A stretch of DNA of 64,000 bases, taken from positions 1,633,933-1,697,932 of the forward strand of contig NZ_LN851186.1 of assembly GCF_001243895.1 (NCBI RefSeq), in the 5' to 3' direction. Every line of letters starts with the position of its first letter. The first letter of the stretch is position 1. The position numbers and the translations under genes were made by a program. Below, in pieces: positions 21,021-30,886 of this stretch. The notes beneath the pieces are model-generated. The model saw nothing but the letters and a program-made list of their open reading frames with translations. It searched no databases and was not told where the DNA came from. Source of the stretch: Bacillus testis. Its GTDB lineage: Bacteria; Bacillota; Bacilli; Bacillales; DSM-1321.

Positions 21021-21053
21021 TAGGTGATAGAAGATGCTTTCAAGAAAAAAACC

Positions 21054-21085
21054 TTGACATATTAATTGGCATATTGCTTTATAAT
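21054..21085 (+). promoter_or_regulatory. candidate promoter of yloU-fakA (atypical spacing)
   Basis: Consensus TTGACA (21054-21059) and consensus TATAAT (21080-21085) but separated by 20 bp; an alternative -10 TTTATA gives 18 bp. It is divergent to the rpmB promoter, 34 bp away. Confidence 0.35.
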
Positions 21086-21168
21086 AAACAGAGAAAAACT
21101 TTTAAAAACTTTATTGTTATAGTAAACTGTTTGTAGTCAAGCTGTATATTCCAAAGGGGGAATAACTT

Positions 21169-21531
21169 ATGTCCATCGAATTGAAAACTAATTTCGGGCA
21201 AATTGATATATCTATCGACGTTATTGCTACCATTGCAGGCGGAGCAGCCGTTGATTGCTACGGCATAGTCGGCATGGCTAGTAAAAAACAATTAAAAGAC
21301 GGAATTGCAGAGATTCTTAGAAAAGAAAACTTCACTAAGGGTGTAATTGTGCGTCAGGATGAAGATTCTGTTCATATCGATATGTACATCATTGTCAGCT
21401 ACGGCACGAAAATTTCGGAAATAGCTCATAACGTACAGTCTAAAGTCAAGTACACTCTCGACAAGACGGTTGGTTTGTCAGTAGATTCCGTTAATATTTT
21501 TGTGCAGGGAGTTCGTGTAACGAACCCTTAG
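21169..21531 (+). CDS. yloU: Asp23/Gls24-family envelope stress protein YloU
   Basis: A 120-aa DUF322 protein (GQIDISIDVIATIAGGAAVDCYGIVGM...KVKYTLDKTVGLSVDSVNIFVQGVRV). Asp23-family proteins are small, abundant, often membrane-associated and linked to cell-envelope homeostasis; the biochemical role is unknown. Directly precedes fakA (16 nt), an arrangement kept across Firmicutes that suggests a functional tie to fatty-acid kinase. SD AAAGGGGG. Confidence 0.92.
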   Translation: MSIELKTNFGQIDISIDVIATIAGGAAVDCYGIVGMASKKQLKDGIAEILRKENFTKGVIVRQDEDSVHIDMYIIVSYGTKISEIAHNVQSKVKYTLDKTVGLSVDSVNIFVQGVRVTNP

Positions 21532-21547
21532 TAAGGAGGAAACATTT

Positions 21548-23230
21548 GTGTCAATTACAAGTATAGATGGAAAGCGTTTTGCAGAAATGATCGTCATGGG
21601 TGCAAGTCAGCTGTCAGCCAATGCAGCATTGGTCGATGCATTGAACGTCTTTCCCGTGCCCGATGGGGATACTGGAACGAATATGAATTTATCCATGACT
21701 TCGGGAGCAAAAGAAGTACAGAACAATGTTCAAGCGCATATCGGAAAAGTGGGGTCTGCCTTATCCAAGGGCTTGTTGATGGGTGCCAGAGGGAACTCTG
21801 GTGTCATCCTTTCCCAATTGTTCCGAGGGTTTGCAAAAAAAATCGAACACAAAGAAATCATCGACGCAAAGGAATTCGCTGATGCGTTTGTTGCCGGCGT
21901 TGATACAGCCTACAAGGCAGTCATGAAGCCTGTCGAAGGAACGATTCTGACGGTTGCCAGAGAGGCAAGCAAAGCGGCAGTCCAATCAGCAGAACAGACA
22001 GACGATATTGTAACGGTCATGGAAGCAATCGTTAAAGAAGCGAATGCAACCTTACAGCGTACACCTGAATTACTGCCCGTCCTCAAAGAGGTTGGCGTAG
22101 TAGACAGCGGCGGCCAAGGGCTTGTTTTCGTCTATGAAGGATTTCTTGCCCAACTGAAAGGCGAAAAGACCGGAGAAATTTCCATGGCTGAACAGCCGTC
22201 AATGGATCAGCTAGTGAGCGCAGAGCATCATATGAGCGTCCAAGGGCATATCAATACGGAAGATATCGTGTTTGGTTATTGTACGGAATTCATGGTTCGC
22301 TTTGAAGAGGACAAGCTGAAGAAACATCCTTTCGATGAAAAGGAATTCAGAAATCATCTAAGTGAATATGGCGATTCTTTGCTGGTTATTTCTGATGATG
22401 AAATTGTCAAAGTCCATATCCACTCCGAACAGCCTGGCGAGTGCTTGAATTACGGACAAAGATTCGGAAGCCTGATCAAGATCAAGGTTGACAATATGCG
22501 TGAACAGCATTCAAGCATTGTCGGCAAATCAGAGTCTCCTGTCAATGTTAAAGCAGAAGCGCCTAAGAAAAAGGAAGAGTTCGGCATCGTGACTGTAGCG
22601 ATGGGATCAGGAGTTGCTGATTTATTCCGGAGCATCGGCGCGAAAGTGGTGATTGAAGGCGGACAAACAATGAACCCAAGCACGGAAGATATCGTTAAGG
22701 CCATACAAGAAGTGAACGCAAAAAACGTCATTATTCTTCCAAACAACAAAAATATCATCATGGCTGCACAACAATCAGTGGAACTTGTTGATGACCGTGT
22801 CATTGTTATCCCTTCAAAGACTGTTCCCCAAGGCATGAGCGCACTGCTTGCTTTTAATCCAGCTCTTTCACTGGAAGAAAACGAAAAAGCTATGAATACG
22901 GCCCTCACTCATGTAAAAACAGGACAAGTTACCTTCTCTGTCAGAGATACGAAGATTGAAGGGCTCGACATCGAAAGTGGAGACTTCATGGGTATCCAGG
23001 AAGGTAAGATCAAGAATAAGAACAAAGATCAGGTTAAAGCCGCTGAAGAGCTGCTTGCCCATATGATCGATGAAGATTCCGAAATCCTTACAATCATCTA
23101 TGGTGAAGATGTTTCTAAAGAGGAAGTTGAAACACTAACTTCATACTGTGAAGAGAAGTTTGAGGACGTGGAAGTGGAAGTGCATAACGGACGCCAACCG
23201 TTGTATTCATTCATTTTTGCCGTTGAGTAA
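21548..23230 (+). CDS. fakA: fatty acid kinase catalytic subunit FakA (YloV)
   Basis: A 560-aa DAK2-domain kinase that phosphorylates FakB-bound exogenous fatty acids for PlsX/PlsY entry into phospholipid. N-terminal DhaL-like domain: NVFPVPDGDTGTNMNLSM (Mg/ATP Asp cluster, 33-50) and GARGNSGVILSQLFRGFA (about 78-95). The middle domain carries CTEFMVRF (metal-binding Cys) and VKVHIHSEQPG; the C-terminal DegV-like FakB-binding domain follows. GTG start with SD TAAGGAGGAAAC. It is functionally linked to plsX/fabD about 5 kb downstream. No FakB is visible in this window. Confidence 0.93.
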   Translation: MSITSIDGKRFAEMIVMGASQLSANAALVDALNVFPVPDGDTGTNMNLSMTSGAKEVQNNVQAHIGKVGSALSKGLLMGARGNSGVILSQLFRGFAKKIEHKEIIDAKEFADAFVAGVDTAYKAVMKPVEGTILTVAREASKAAVQSAEQTDDIVTVMEAIVKEANATLQRTPELLPVLKEVGVVDSGGQGLVFVYEGFLAQLKGEKTGEISMAEQPSMDQLVSAEHHMSVQGHINTEDIVFGYCTEFMVRFEEDKLKKHPFDEKEFRNHLSEYGDSLLVISDDEIVKVHIHSEQPGECLNYGQRFGSLIKIKVDNMREQHSSIVGKSESPVNVKAEAPKKKEEFGIVTVAMGSGVADLFRSIGAKVVIEGGQTMNPSTEDIVKAIQEVNAKNVIILPNNKNIIMAAQQSVELVDDRVIVIPSKTVPQGMSALLAFNPALSLEENEKAMNTALTHVKTGQVTFSVRDTKIEGLDIESGDFMGIQEGKIKNKNKDQVKAAEELLAHMIDEDSEILTIIYGEDVSKEEVETLTSYCEEKFEDVEVEVHNGRQPLYSFIFAVE

Positions 23231-23299
23231 AGCGGTGCTTGCCAAGGATTGGCTATCGCTTGCACACAACGGTTGAAAACTGGATATAATATCGTATGT

Positions 23300-23337
23300 A
23301 AAACAGGAATAGAAGCATCGGCTTCTATTCCTGTTTT
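23300..23337 (+). terminator. hairpin terminator after fakA
   Basis: Perfect 16-bp stem AAAACAGGAATAGAAG (23300-23315) / CTTCTATTCCTGTTTT (23322-23337) with a 6-nt loop. The T-run is short (TTTT), with TTTTTTT only 13 nt further on. Confidence 0.75.
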
Positions 23338-23482
23338 ACGGTTAAATCCTTTTTTTAATGTCAGTCATTCCACCCATTCAGAGGCAAGAAAGTGAAATGC
23401 ATGAGTTAAACGATAAACTATATTATAATAGATGTGCTTGACAGTTACTGCCAAAAATAATCATAAGGTGTGAGGGAATTAT

Positions 23483-24145
23483 ATGAAATATAAAAGTGTA
23501 TTCGATATCATCGGCCCGATCATGATTGGTCCCTCCAGTTCACATACAGCCGGTGCAGCTAGAATTGGGAAAGTAGCCCGCAGCCTTTTCAGAAGGCAGC
23601 CTTCATGGGTGAATGTACATTTATTCGGTTCATTTGCAAAAACGTATAAAGGCCATGGAACGGATGTTGCCATTATTGGCGGCATTTTGGATTTTGATAC
23701 GGATGATGAACGGATCATTGATAGCATTAAAATCGCCGAACAACAAAACATGAATATACAATTTTTCGAAGAAGAGGCTGTGACCGATCATCCGAACACA
23801 GTCAGAATCCACATGGGCGATGAACGTTCCGAAATGGAGCTTGTCGGTATTTCTATTGGCGGAGGCACCATCGAAATCATTGAGTTGAATGGATTCGAAC
23901 TAAAATTATCCGGGGAACATCCGGCCATATTGGTGGAACATACAGACAGATTCGGCTGCATAGCCAATGTTGCAAATTTATTGGCCAAACACGAACTGAA
24001 TATCGGCCATATGGAAGTGTCGCGGAAGGAAGTTGGTAAAAAAGCGTTGATGATCATTGAAGTTGATGAGAATATCGACGATGAAATTCTGGCCGAATTA
24101 GAAAAATTGCCGAATATACTGGCTGTGACCAAGATAGTTGATTAA
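23483..24145 (+). CDS. sdaAB: L-serine dehydratase, beta subunit
   Basis: A 220-aa beta chain of the two-subunit iron-sulfur L-serine deaminase (serine to pyruvate and ammonia). It begins KSVFDIIGPIMIGPSSSHTAGAARIG, the signature of the SDH beta domain, and ends with an ACT domain (about 148-220, HTDRFGCIANVANLLAKHELNIGHMEVSR) expected to bind the serine effector. SD TGTGAGGGAATT. A TATAAT at 23424-23429 with a poor -35 is the only promoter candidate. Confidence 0.95.
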   Translation: MKYKSVFDIIGPIMIGPSSSHTAGAARIGKVARSLFRRQPSWVNVHLFGSFAKTYKGHGTDVAIIGGILDFDTDDERIIDSIKIAEQQNMNIQFFEEEAVTDHPNTVRIHMGDERSEMELVGISIGGGTIEIIELNGFELKLSGEHPAILVEHTDRFGCIANVANLLAKHELNIGHMEVSRKEVGKKALMIIEVDENIDDEILAELEKLPNILAVTKIVD

Positions 24146-24190
24146 GGCTCAAGGTTTGAGAGCGCTTGCAAAAATAAGGAGTGGTGCATC

Positions 24191-25078
24191 ATGTTCAAAA
24201 ATGTTGCTGAACTGATACAATTGGCGGAAAGCCAAAATAAAAAAATATCAGCCATAATGGTTGAACAAGAAATGAAAGTTACAGGCCGTTCTAAAGAGGA
24301 AATATATGAAAAAATGGAACGGAATCTTGAAGTCATGGAAAAAGCGATCGAACGAGGATTGGCGGGTGTGCACTCTCATTCTGGTTTGACGGGAGGGGAT
24401 GCGGTCCTGCTTCAACAGTATATCGCTGAAGGCAAAGGGCTTTCCGGCCATCTGTTATTGGACGCAGTCAGCAAGGCAGTTGCCACAAATGAGGTCAATG
24501 CTGCCATGGGAACTATTTGTGCAACGCCGACAGCAGGATCTGCGGGCGTAGTCCCTGGGACGCTGTTTGCATTAGTGCCTAAATTGAATCCGACCCGTAC
24601 GCAAATGATCGAGTTTTTATTGACCTCAGGCGCTTTCGGATACGTGGTGGCCAATAACGCCAGCATTTCAGGTGCAGCCGGCGGATGCCAGGCTGAAGTT
24701 GGCTCTGCGGCAGGAATGGCGGCGGCAGCGATTGTGGAGATGGCTGGTGGGACGCCAGCGCAAAGTGCGGAGGCAATGGCCATTACACTAAAAAACATGC
24801 TTGGGCTTGTGTGCGACCCTGTAGCCGGCCTTGTTGAAGTGCCATGTGTAAAACGGAATGCAATGGGCGCGGCCAACGCTGTTGTGGCAGCCGATATGGC
24901 CCTTGCCGGCATCAAGAGCCGGATTCCTTGCGATGAAGTGATCGATGCCATGTATAGAATCGGCCAAACTATGCCGGTAGCCTTGCGTGAAACGGCACAG
25001 GGCGGTTTAGCGGCGACACCGACGGGCCGCGAACTGGAAGCTAAAATCTTCGGGATGTCACTGAAAAAAGAAAAATGA
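24191..25078 (+). CDS. sdaAA: L-serine dehydratase, alpha subunit
   Basis: A 295-aa alpha chain. Conserved cysteines for the [4Fe-4S] cluster lie in GTICATPTAGSAGVVPG, GGCQAEVGSA and GLVCDPVAGLVEVPCVKRN. The split alpha/beta form is typical of Gram-positives. SD AAGGAGTGG. Its TGA overlaps the recG ATG by 4 nt (ATGA), so recG is translationally coupled to it. Confidence 0.95.
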   Translation: MFKNVAELIQLAESQNKKISAIMVEQEMKVTGRSKEEIYEKMERNLEVMEKAIERGLAGVHSHSGLTGGDAVLLQQYIAEGKGLSGHLLLDAVSKAVATNEVNAAMGTICATPTAGSAGVVPGTLFALVPKLNPTRTQMIEFLLTSGAFGYVVANNASISGAAGGCQAEVGSAAGMAAAAIVEMAGGTPAQSAEAMAITLKNMLGLVCDPVAGLVEVPCVKRNAMGAANAVVAADMALAGIKSRIPCDEVIDAMYRIGQTMPVALRETAQGGLAATPTGRELEAKIFGMSLKKEK

Positions 25079-27120
25079 CACCACTTAAAAGCCCTGTAAA
25101 TGTAATGAAAGGCATTGGCGGAGAAACGGCAAATGCGCTTGCAGAAATGGGAATCTTATCAGTCGGTGATCTCATGGAGTATTTGCCGTTCCGTTATGAA
25201 GATTATCGTCTTAAAGACTTGGAAGAAGCGGTACAGGATGAAAAAGTGACGGTTGAAGGAATCATCCATAGTACCCCTTCCGTTGTTTTCTATGGCAAAA
25301 GAAAATCTAGATTATCGTTTAAATTGCTGGTGGACAGGTACCTTGTTACTGTTGTTTTTTTCAATCAGCATTATTTAAAGAATAAATTTGCTCTGCAGCA
25401 GCGGATAACGATCAGCGGCAAATGGGACCGCAATAGGATGACAATCAATGCAACAGAGTATCTGGCAGGGGAAAAAGGGCGCGAGCAAACGGTTGAACCG
25501 GTTTATTCGACCAAAGGAAGCATAACAGTCAAAGGATTGCGCAAGTTCATTACCGGCGCGTTCGCACAATTTGAAAATGAGATTGTTGACAATCTTCCGG
25601 ATGCTATCCTGCGGAAATACCGTTTGATGGGAAAGAAGGACGCGCTGAAAAATATGCACTTCCCTAACTCCCCGGAAGATCTAAAGCAAGCGAGAAGAAG
25701 GCTGGCATATGAAGAACTTTTGCTATTTCAATTGAAGATGCAGGCCCTTCGCCGGATTCAACGGCAAGGGTCGCCAGGCATAGCCCATGCATATGACAAA
25801 GGCAGAATACAAGCTTATATAGAAAGCCTTCCTTTCCCGCTTACGAACGCACAAAAACGTGTTGTAGATGAAATAGTGGCCGATATGGAATCGCCCCATC
25901 GAATGAATCGCCTTTTACAGGGAGATGTTGGATCAGGGAAAACCGTTGTCGCCTCTATTGCTTTGTTGTGTACGGTTGCTGCTGGCTATCAAGGGGCATT
26001 GATGGTCCCTACGGAAATCTTAGCGGAACAGCACGCCCAATCACTGCAGGAACTGTTGCGGCATGCAGATGTCACAGTAGCATTGTTCACTTCGTCCGTC
26101 AAAGGCAAAAAGCGGCGGGAACTGTTGGAAGATTTAAAAGAAGGAAAGATTGATATCCTGATTGGAACCCACGCATTGATTGGCGATGAGGTCTTCTTCA
26201 AGAAACTTGGATTGGTGATCACGGATGAACAGCACCGCTTTGGGGTGAACCAAAGAAGAATCCTGCGGGAAAAAGGGGAAAATCCTGATGTGCTGTTTAT
26301 GACGGCGACACCTATTCCCCGCACTTTGGCCATCACAGCATTCGGGGAAATGGATGTCAGCATCATTGACGAATTGCCGGCCGGGCGAAAGCCAATTGAA
26401 ACGTTTTGGGTGAAGCATGACATGCTGGATCGCATTCTTGCCTTTATGGCAAAAGAATTGCAGCAAGGGCGGCAAGCTTATGTGATTTGTCCGTTAATCG
26501 ACGAATCGGAGAAGCTCGACCTGCAAAATGCCATTGAAGTATTTGATATGCTCCTTCAGTATTTTTACGGCAAATACAGTGTCGGTTTAATGCACGGCAA
26601 ACTTTTGCCTGCGGAAAAAGATGAAGTCATGCAGTCATTCAGTTCCAATGAAATCCAAATCCTTGTTTCGACAACGGTTGTAGAGGTTGGTGTAAACGTC
26701 CCTAACGCGTCTTTCATGGTCATTTATGACGCAGATCGTTTTGGACTGTCACAGCTGCATCAACTGCGCGGCCGAGTGGGGCGGGGAAGCGCCCAATCTT
26801 ATTGTATCTTGATAAGTGATGCGAAATCTGAAAATGGCAAAGAACGCATGCGGATCATGACGGAGACGCAAGACGGCTTTGTGCTGTCTGAAAAGGATCT
26901 TGAGTTGCGCGGTCCGGGAGATTTCTTCGGACGGAAGCAAAGTGGATTGCCTGAATTCAAGGTTGCTGATCTTATTCATGACTATCGCATTCTAGCAACA
27001 GCCAGGGAAGATGCCGCACAGCTCGTCAACAGTGAAGCGTTCTGGCATGACCAGCATTACGCTCTATTGAGAAGTTATCTTGAAGAGTCCGGCGTCTTTT
27101 CGGAAGGTAAATTGGATTGA
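25075..27120 (+). CDS. recG: ATP-dependent DNA helicase RecG
   Basis: A 681-aa fork-remodelling helicase. The N-terminal wedge/OB domain (about 1-230) carries GIGGETANALAEMGI and LPFRYEDYR. Walker A GDVGSGKT is at 283-290 and the DEQH box at 384-387, followed by TATPIPRTLAIT, STTVVEVGVNVPNA and the QLRGRVGRG motif; the C-terminal FGRKQSGLPEF is the RecG hook. There is no gap to sdaAA. Confidence 0.97.
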   Translation: MTPLKSPVNVMKGIGGETANALAEMGILSVGDLMEYLPFRYEDYRLKDLEEAVQDEKVTVEGIIHSTPSVVFYGKRKSRLSFKLLVDRYLVTVVFFNQHYLKNKFALQQRITISGKWDRNRMTINATEYLAGEKGREQTVEPVYSTKGSITVKGLRKFITGAFAQFENEIVDNLPDAILRKYRLMGKKDALKNMHFPNSPEDLKQARRRLAYEELLLFQLKMQALRRIQRQGSPGIAHAYDKGRIQAYIESLPFPLTNAQKRVVDEIVADMESPHRMNRLLQGDVGSGKTVVASIALLCTVAAGYQGALMVPTEILAEQHAQSLQELLRHADVTVALFTSSVKGKKRRELLEDLKEGKIDILIGTHALIGDEVFFKKLGLVITDEQHRFGVNQRRILREKGENPDVLFMTATPIPRTLAITAFGEMDVSIIDELPAGRKPIETFWVKHDMLDRILAFMAKELQQGRQAYVICPLIDESEKLDLQNAIEVFDMLLQYFYGKYSVGLMHGKLLPAEKDEVMQSFSSNEIQILVSTTVVEVGVNVPNASFMVIYDADRFGLSQLHQLRGRVGRGSAQSYCILISDAKSENGKERMRIMTETQDGFVLSEKDLELRGPGDFFGRKQSGLPEFKVADLIHDYRILATAREDAAQLVNSEAFWHDQHYALLRSYLEESGVFSEGKLD

Positions 27121-27148
27121 TGGCTGCCGTCTCGATATTTAAAAAAAT

Positions 27149-27189
27149 AGATTGCAAGATTGCTCACAATATCTTGCAATCTTTTTTTA
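27149..27189 (+). terminator. terminator after recG
   Basis: Perfect stem AGATTGCAAGAT (27149-27160) / ATCTTGCAATCT (27171-27182) followed by TTTTTTT. Confidence 0.9.
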
Positions 27190-27195
27190 ATATAT

Positions 27196-27224
27196 ATATA
27201 CTACTGTTAGTACCTAGTCATAAT
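27196..27224 (+). promoter_or_regulatory. FapR operator overlapping the fapR promoter
   Basis: TTAGTACCTAGTCATAA (27207-27223) carries the TTAGTACC half of the known FapR box; the other half is imperfect (GTCATAA against the GTACTAA expected by symmetry). It overlaps a CATAAT -10 candidate (27219-27224); the -35 (ATATAC, 27196-27201) is poor. Position and sequence indicate malonyl-CoA-relieved autoregulation of the whole fapR-plsX-fabD-fabG run. The box is seen; the regulation is inferred from B. subtilis. Confidence 0.8.
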
Positions 27225-27249
27225 ACTTCGGGTGGTGACAGAGAAAGAA

Positions 27250-27849
27250 ATGAAACGGAAAAAAAAAGACCGCCAAGCTTTACTGAAGGAGACCATCTCG
27301 GTAAATCCATTCATAACGGACGAAGAATTGGCAGACAAATTTTCAGTGAGTGTCCAAACCATCCGTCTGGATCGTTTGGAGTTATCAATCCCTGAATTAA
27401 GAGAAAGAATAAAGCATGTGGCCGAACAAAACCACAGTGATGAGATTAGGGCATTGACGATCGATGAAGTGATCGGCGATGTCATAGATATAGAGTTGGA
27501 TAAAAGCGGCATATCTATTCTAGATATAAAGAAAGAGCATGTATTTACAAGGAACAACATTGCCAGAGGCCATCATCTATTTGCCCAAGCCAATTCTTTG
27601 GCAGTGGCGATAATAAACGATGAGTTTACACTGACGGCCAAGGCCAATATTATCTTTACCACGCCGGTCAAGCTTCATGAAAGAGTTGTGGCAAAAGCTA
27701 AAGTGATGAACCTGGACACGGATAACAATCGGTCTTTGGTTGAAGTGAACAGCACCGTCGGCAATGAACTTGTATTTAAAGGGACGTTTGAAATGTATAG
27801 ATCGAATACGGATAAAAAGGATGACAGCTATAATGAAAATCGCAATTGA
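27250..27849 (+). CDS. fapR: FapR, malonyl-CoA-responsive repressor of lipid synthesis
   Basis: A 199-aa repressor. The N-terminal HTH (about 15-60, [31 protein letters not shown]) is joined to a hot-dog fold effector domain carrying the malonyl-CoA pocket ([19 protein letters not shown]). Malonyl-CoA binding releases it from operators. A GTG six codons upstream is in frame, but homologues start MRRNKR-like, supporting the ATG at 27250. The gene ends with the plsX start inside it (17-nt overlap). Confidence 0.94.
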   Translation: MKRKKKDRQALLKETISVNPFITDEELADKFSVSVQTIRLDRLELSIPELRERIKHVAEQNHSDEIRALTIDEVIGDVIDIELDKSGISILDIKKEHVFTRNNIARGHHLFAQANSLAVAIINDEFTLTAKANIIFTTPVKLHERVVAKAKVMNLDTDNNRSLVEVNSTVGNELVFKGTFEMYRSNTDKKDDSYNENRN

Positions 27850-28822
27850 CGCTATGGGAGGCGACCATGCCCCGAAGGAAGCAGTGCTCGGAGCAATGGC
27901 CGCCGTCAAGGCATTTGACGACATTGAAATTGTATTAGTCGGTGATGAGAATCAAATTAAAGAATACATAACGCCGCATGAGCGGGTGACCATCATGCAT
28001 ACGGATGAACAGATTTTGGGGACAGATGAACCGGTGCGCGCTGTAAGAAGAAAAAAACAAGCGTCTATGGTATTGGCTGCCCAGGCTGTTGCCGAGGGGC
28101 AGGCAGATGCTTGCATATCCGCAGGGAATACGGGAGCATTGATGGCTGCAGGATTATTTGTGGTCGGACGGATCAAAGGGATTGAACGTCCGGCCTTGGC
28201 TCCGACGCTTCCTACGCTAAATGGGGACGGTTTTGTCTTGTTGGATGTCGGCGCCAATGCGGAAGCGAGACCGGAACACCTCCTTCAATTCGCTATCATG
28301 GGTTCAGTCTACGCCCAAAAAGTAAGAGGAATCGAAAAACCGCGAGTCGGCCTTCTGAATATCGGCACGGAAGAAAAGAAAGGGAATGAGCTAACGAAAG
28401 CGGCATTCACTGTGTTAAGCGAAGCGCCGATCCACTTCATCGGAAACGTTGAAAGCAGGGATCTGATGAACGGTGTTGCTGATGTGGTAGTTACGGATGG
28501 CTTTACAGGTAATATGGTGTTGAAGACGATCGAAGGGACAGCTTCCAATCTGTTCAAAATGATCAAAGGAGCGATGATGAGCAATTTCAAGAGCAAGCTT
28601 GCTGCTGCTATGCTAAAGCCTGAATTGATGGAAATCAAAAAACAGATGGATTACTCCGAATACGGCGGAGCAGGGCTCTTCGGCTTGAAAGCGCCTGTCA
28701 TCAAGGCCCATGGTTCTTCTGATAGCAACGCATTCTACAACGCAATCAGACAAACAAAAACAATGGTTCAAAATGAAGTAGCTGAAACCATACAGGGTTA
28801 CATGGATCAAGAGAAAGAATAA
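27833..28822 (+). CDS. plsX: phosphate acyltransferase PlsX
   Basis: A 329-aa acyl-ACP:phosphate acyltransferase giving acyl-phosphate for PlsY. It starts [16 protein letters not shown]; other motifs are [45 protein letters not shown] and [14 protein letters not shown]. Several in-frame ATGs lie upstream within fapR; the chosen one matches the family N-terminus and has AAAAAGG 12 nt upstream, a long spacing consistent with coupling to fapR. Confidence 0.95.
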   Translation: MKIAIDAMGGDHAPKEAVLGAMAAVKAFDDIEIVLVGDENQIKEYITPHERVTIMHTDEQILGTDEPVRAVRRKKQASMVLAAQAVAEGQADACISAGNTGALMAAGLFVVGRIKGIERPALAPTLPTLNGDGFVLLDVGANAEARPEHLLQFAIMGSVYAQKVRGIEKPRVGLLNIGTEEKKGNELTKAAFTVLSEAPIHFIGNVESRDLMNGVADVVVTDGFTGNMVLKTIEGTASNLFKMIKGAMMSNFKSKLAAAMLKPELMEIKKQMDYSEYGGAGLFGLKAPVIKAHGSSDSNAFYNAIRQTKTMVQNEVAETIQGYMDQEKE

Positions 28823-28842
28823 TAAATGTAGAGGGAGAGAAA

Positions 28843-29793
28843 ATGATGGCTAAATTGGCTTTTGTTTTTCCTGGCCAGGGATCCCAAACTGTCGGCATGG
28901 GAAAAGAATTGTATGAACAGTTTCCGGAAGTGAAGGAGTACTTCACCAAGGCGGATGATGTATTGGACGCTCCACTCAGTAAATTGATCTTTGAAGGCCC
29001 TAAAGAAGAATTGACATTGACTGCAAATGCACAGCCGGCATTGTTGACTGCCTCTATGGCCGTTCTATCCCGATTTAGGGAACTGGGAGTAAACCCGGAC
29101 TATGTTGCCGGGCATAGTTTAGGCGAATACAGTGCGTTGGCTGCTGCAGGCGTCCTTTCCTTTGAAGATGCCGTTTCTGTTGTCCGTAAACGCGGGGAAT
29201 TCATGGAACAAGCGGTTCCGGCGGGCCTCGGCGGCATGGCTGCAGTATTGGGTGCTGACCGGGAAAAATTAGAAGGCCTTACCTCTGCAATTACAGCAGA
29301 AGGCCATCCTGTTCAGTTGGCCAATATTAACTGCCCAGGACAAATCGTTGTTTCCGGCTCAGCCGAAGGAGTCAAAAAAGTGGGCGAAAGAGCAAAAGAA
29401 ATCGGCGTGAAACGCGTCCTGCCGCTGGAGGTAAGCGGCCCGTTCCATTCAAGCCTAATGAAGCCCGCTTCTTCCGATCTTGAACGAGTTTTCGCTGCCA
29501 AGCAGTGGCATGATTCTTCTGTTCCTGTCATTTCAAATGTAACTGCTGAGCCTGTCACATCTTCTGAAGAGATGAAAAAACGATTGATCGAGCAGTTGTA
29601 TTCTCCTGTATTATGGCAGGATTGCGTAGAGAAATTGATAGACCTTGGCGTCGATACATTTATCGAAATCGGTCCCGGCAAGGTATTGAGCGGCCTTATT
29701 AAAAAGACAAATCGAAACGTCCGCATATTCAATGCCTGCACGGAAGAAGAGATCCAATCGACAGTGAACGCGCTAAAGGAGGAAGCAAAATGA
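28843..29793 (+). CDS. fabD: malonyl-CoA:ACP transacylase
   Basis: A 316-aa transacylase loading malonyl onto [18 protein letters not shown] at the N-terminus, catalytic Ser92 in [15 protein letters not shown], and the catalytic His in [13 protein letters not shown]. Two tandem ATGs start the gene after AGAGGGAGAG; either may be used. It overlaps fabG by 4 nt (ATGA). Confidence 0.96.
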   Translation: MMAKLAFVFPGQGSQTVGMGKELYEQFPEVKEYFTKADDVLDAPLSKLIFEGPKEELTLTANAQPALLTASMAVLSRFRELGVNPDYVAGHSLGEYSALAAAGVLSFEDAVSVVRKRGEFMEQAVPAGLGGMAAVLGADREKLEGLTSAITAEGHPVQLANINCPGQIVVSGSAEGVKKVGERAKEIGVKRVLPLEVSGPFHSSLMKPASSDLERVFAAKQWHDSSVPVISNVTAEPVTSSEEMKKRLIEQLYSPVLWQDCVEKLIDLGVDTFIEIGPGKVLSGLIKKTNRNVRIFNACTEEEIQSTVNALKEEAK

Positions 29794-30533
29794 AACTATC
29801 AGGCAAAGTAGCAGTTGTAACGGGAGCCTCACGAGGAATTGGGCGGGCAATCGCCATCGAATTGGCAAGCCAGGGCGCCAAAGTCGTCATCAACTATGCC
29901 GGCAATGAAGAAAAAGCGCTTGAGGTGTTAAAGGAAGTGAAGGCCCTGGGTTCAGAAGGGCTTGCTATCCGTTCGAATGTGGCAGATGCCAATGAAGTGG
30001 CCAGTATGATGAAAACGGTCATCGAGGAATTCGGCCGGATTGACATTCTAGTCAATAATGCCGGTGTGACGCGTGATAATCTATTGATGCGTATGAAAGA
30101 AGAAGAATGGGATACCGTTATTAATACAAACTTAAAGGGTGTCTTCCTGTGCACAAAGAGTGTAACCCGAACAATGATGAAACAGCGTCAGGGCCGGATC
30201 ATCAATGTGGCTTCTGTTGTGGGCATTTGCGGAAATCCAGGCCAGGCTAATTATGTAGCTGCCAAGGCTGGAGTGATCGGCTTGACAAAAAGCACAGCCA
30301 AAGAACTGGCGGCGCGTGGAATCACGGTTAATGCCGTAGCGCCAGGCTTCATTTCAACCGATATGACAGAACAATTGCCAGCCGAAGTCAGAGATGCAAT
30401 GCTAAGCCAAATTCCTTTGGCACGTTTCGGAGAACCAGAGGATATCGCAAAAGTAGTTGCTTTCTTGGCTTCTGACGATAGCGCCTATATGACGGGACAG
30501 ACGCTTTCAATCGATGGCGGCATGGTAATGTAA
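29790..30533 (+). CDS. fabG: 3-oxoacyl-[ACP] reductase
   Basis: A 247-aa NADPH-dependent SDR reductase. [12 protein letters not shown] cofactor loop at about 11-22, [14 protein letters not shown], the catalytic Tyr155-x3-Lys159 (NYVAAKAG) and the C-terminal [14 protein letters not shown]. Overlaps fabD; SD AAAGGAGG lies inside the fabD end. Confidence 0.97.
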   Translation: MKLSGKVAVVTGASRGIGRAIAIELASQGAKVVINYAGNEEKALEVLKEVKALGSEGLAIRSNVADANEVASMMKTVIEEFGRIDILVNNAGVTRDNLLMRMKEEEWDTVINTNLKGVFLCTKSVTRTMMKQRQGRIINVASVVGICGNPGQANYVAAKAGVIGLTKSTAKELAARGITVNAVAPGFISTDMTEQLPAEVRDAMLSQIPLARFGEPEDIAKVVAFLASDDSAYMTGQTLSIDGGMVM

Positions 30534-30583
30534 GCTGTACTATGCAACTTTGAAGCAATTTATGTTAATGTAAGAAAAACGTG

Positions 30584-30612
30584 TTTATTTAAAGAGTGAA
30601 ATATTCTATAAT
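30584..30612 (+). promoter_or_regulatory. candidate promoter of acpA
   Basis: TTTATT (30584-30589), 17 bp, perfect TATAAT (30607-30612), 22 nt before the GTG start. The 100-nt gap after fabG and the consensus -10 suggest separate transcription of the acyl carrier protein gene. Confidence 0.45.
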
Positions 30613-30634
30613 GACTTGAAGGGAGGTGATTTGA

Positions 30635-30868
30635 GTGGCAGATGTTTTTGAGCGTATCACAAAAATCGTCGTTGACCGTCTAGAAGTCGAAGAATCAGAA
30701 GTAACGTTGGAAGCTTCTTTCAAAGAAGATTTAGGCGCTGATTCTCTTGATGTAGTCGAGCTAGTTATGGAGCTTGAAGATGAATTCGGGATGGAAATCT
30801 CCGACGAAGATGCAGAAAAAATCGCAACGGTTGGAGACGCCGTTAATTACATAAAGAGCAATATGTAA
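30635..30868 (+). CDS. acpA: acyl carrier protein
   Basis: A 77-aa ACP. Ser37 in the [11 protein letters not shown] motif takes the 4'-phosphopantetheine arm; the protein is acidic, as usual for ACPs. GTG start preceded by a full SD (GGGAGGTGAT) 6 nt upstream. Serves FabD/FabG and PlsX encoded just upstream. Confidence 0.97.
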   Translation: MADVFERITKIVVDRLEVEESEVTLEASFKEDLGADSLDVVELVMELEDEFGMEISDEDAEKIATVGDAVNYIKSNM

Positions 30869-30886
30869 TTCAATCATTTATTGATG

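Noticed and set aside
23444..23472. TTGACA-17 bp-TCATAA before sdaAB as its promoter
   Set aside because: The predicted start would fall at the SD, leaving no leader; the -10 match is also poor.
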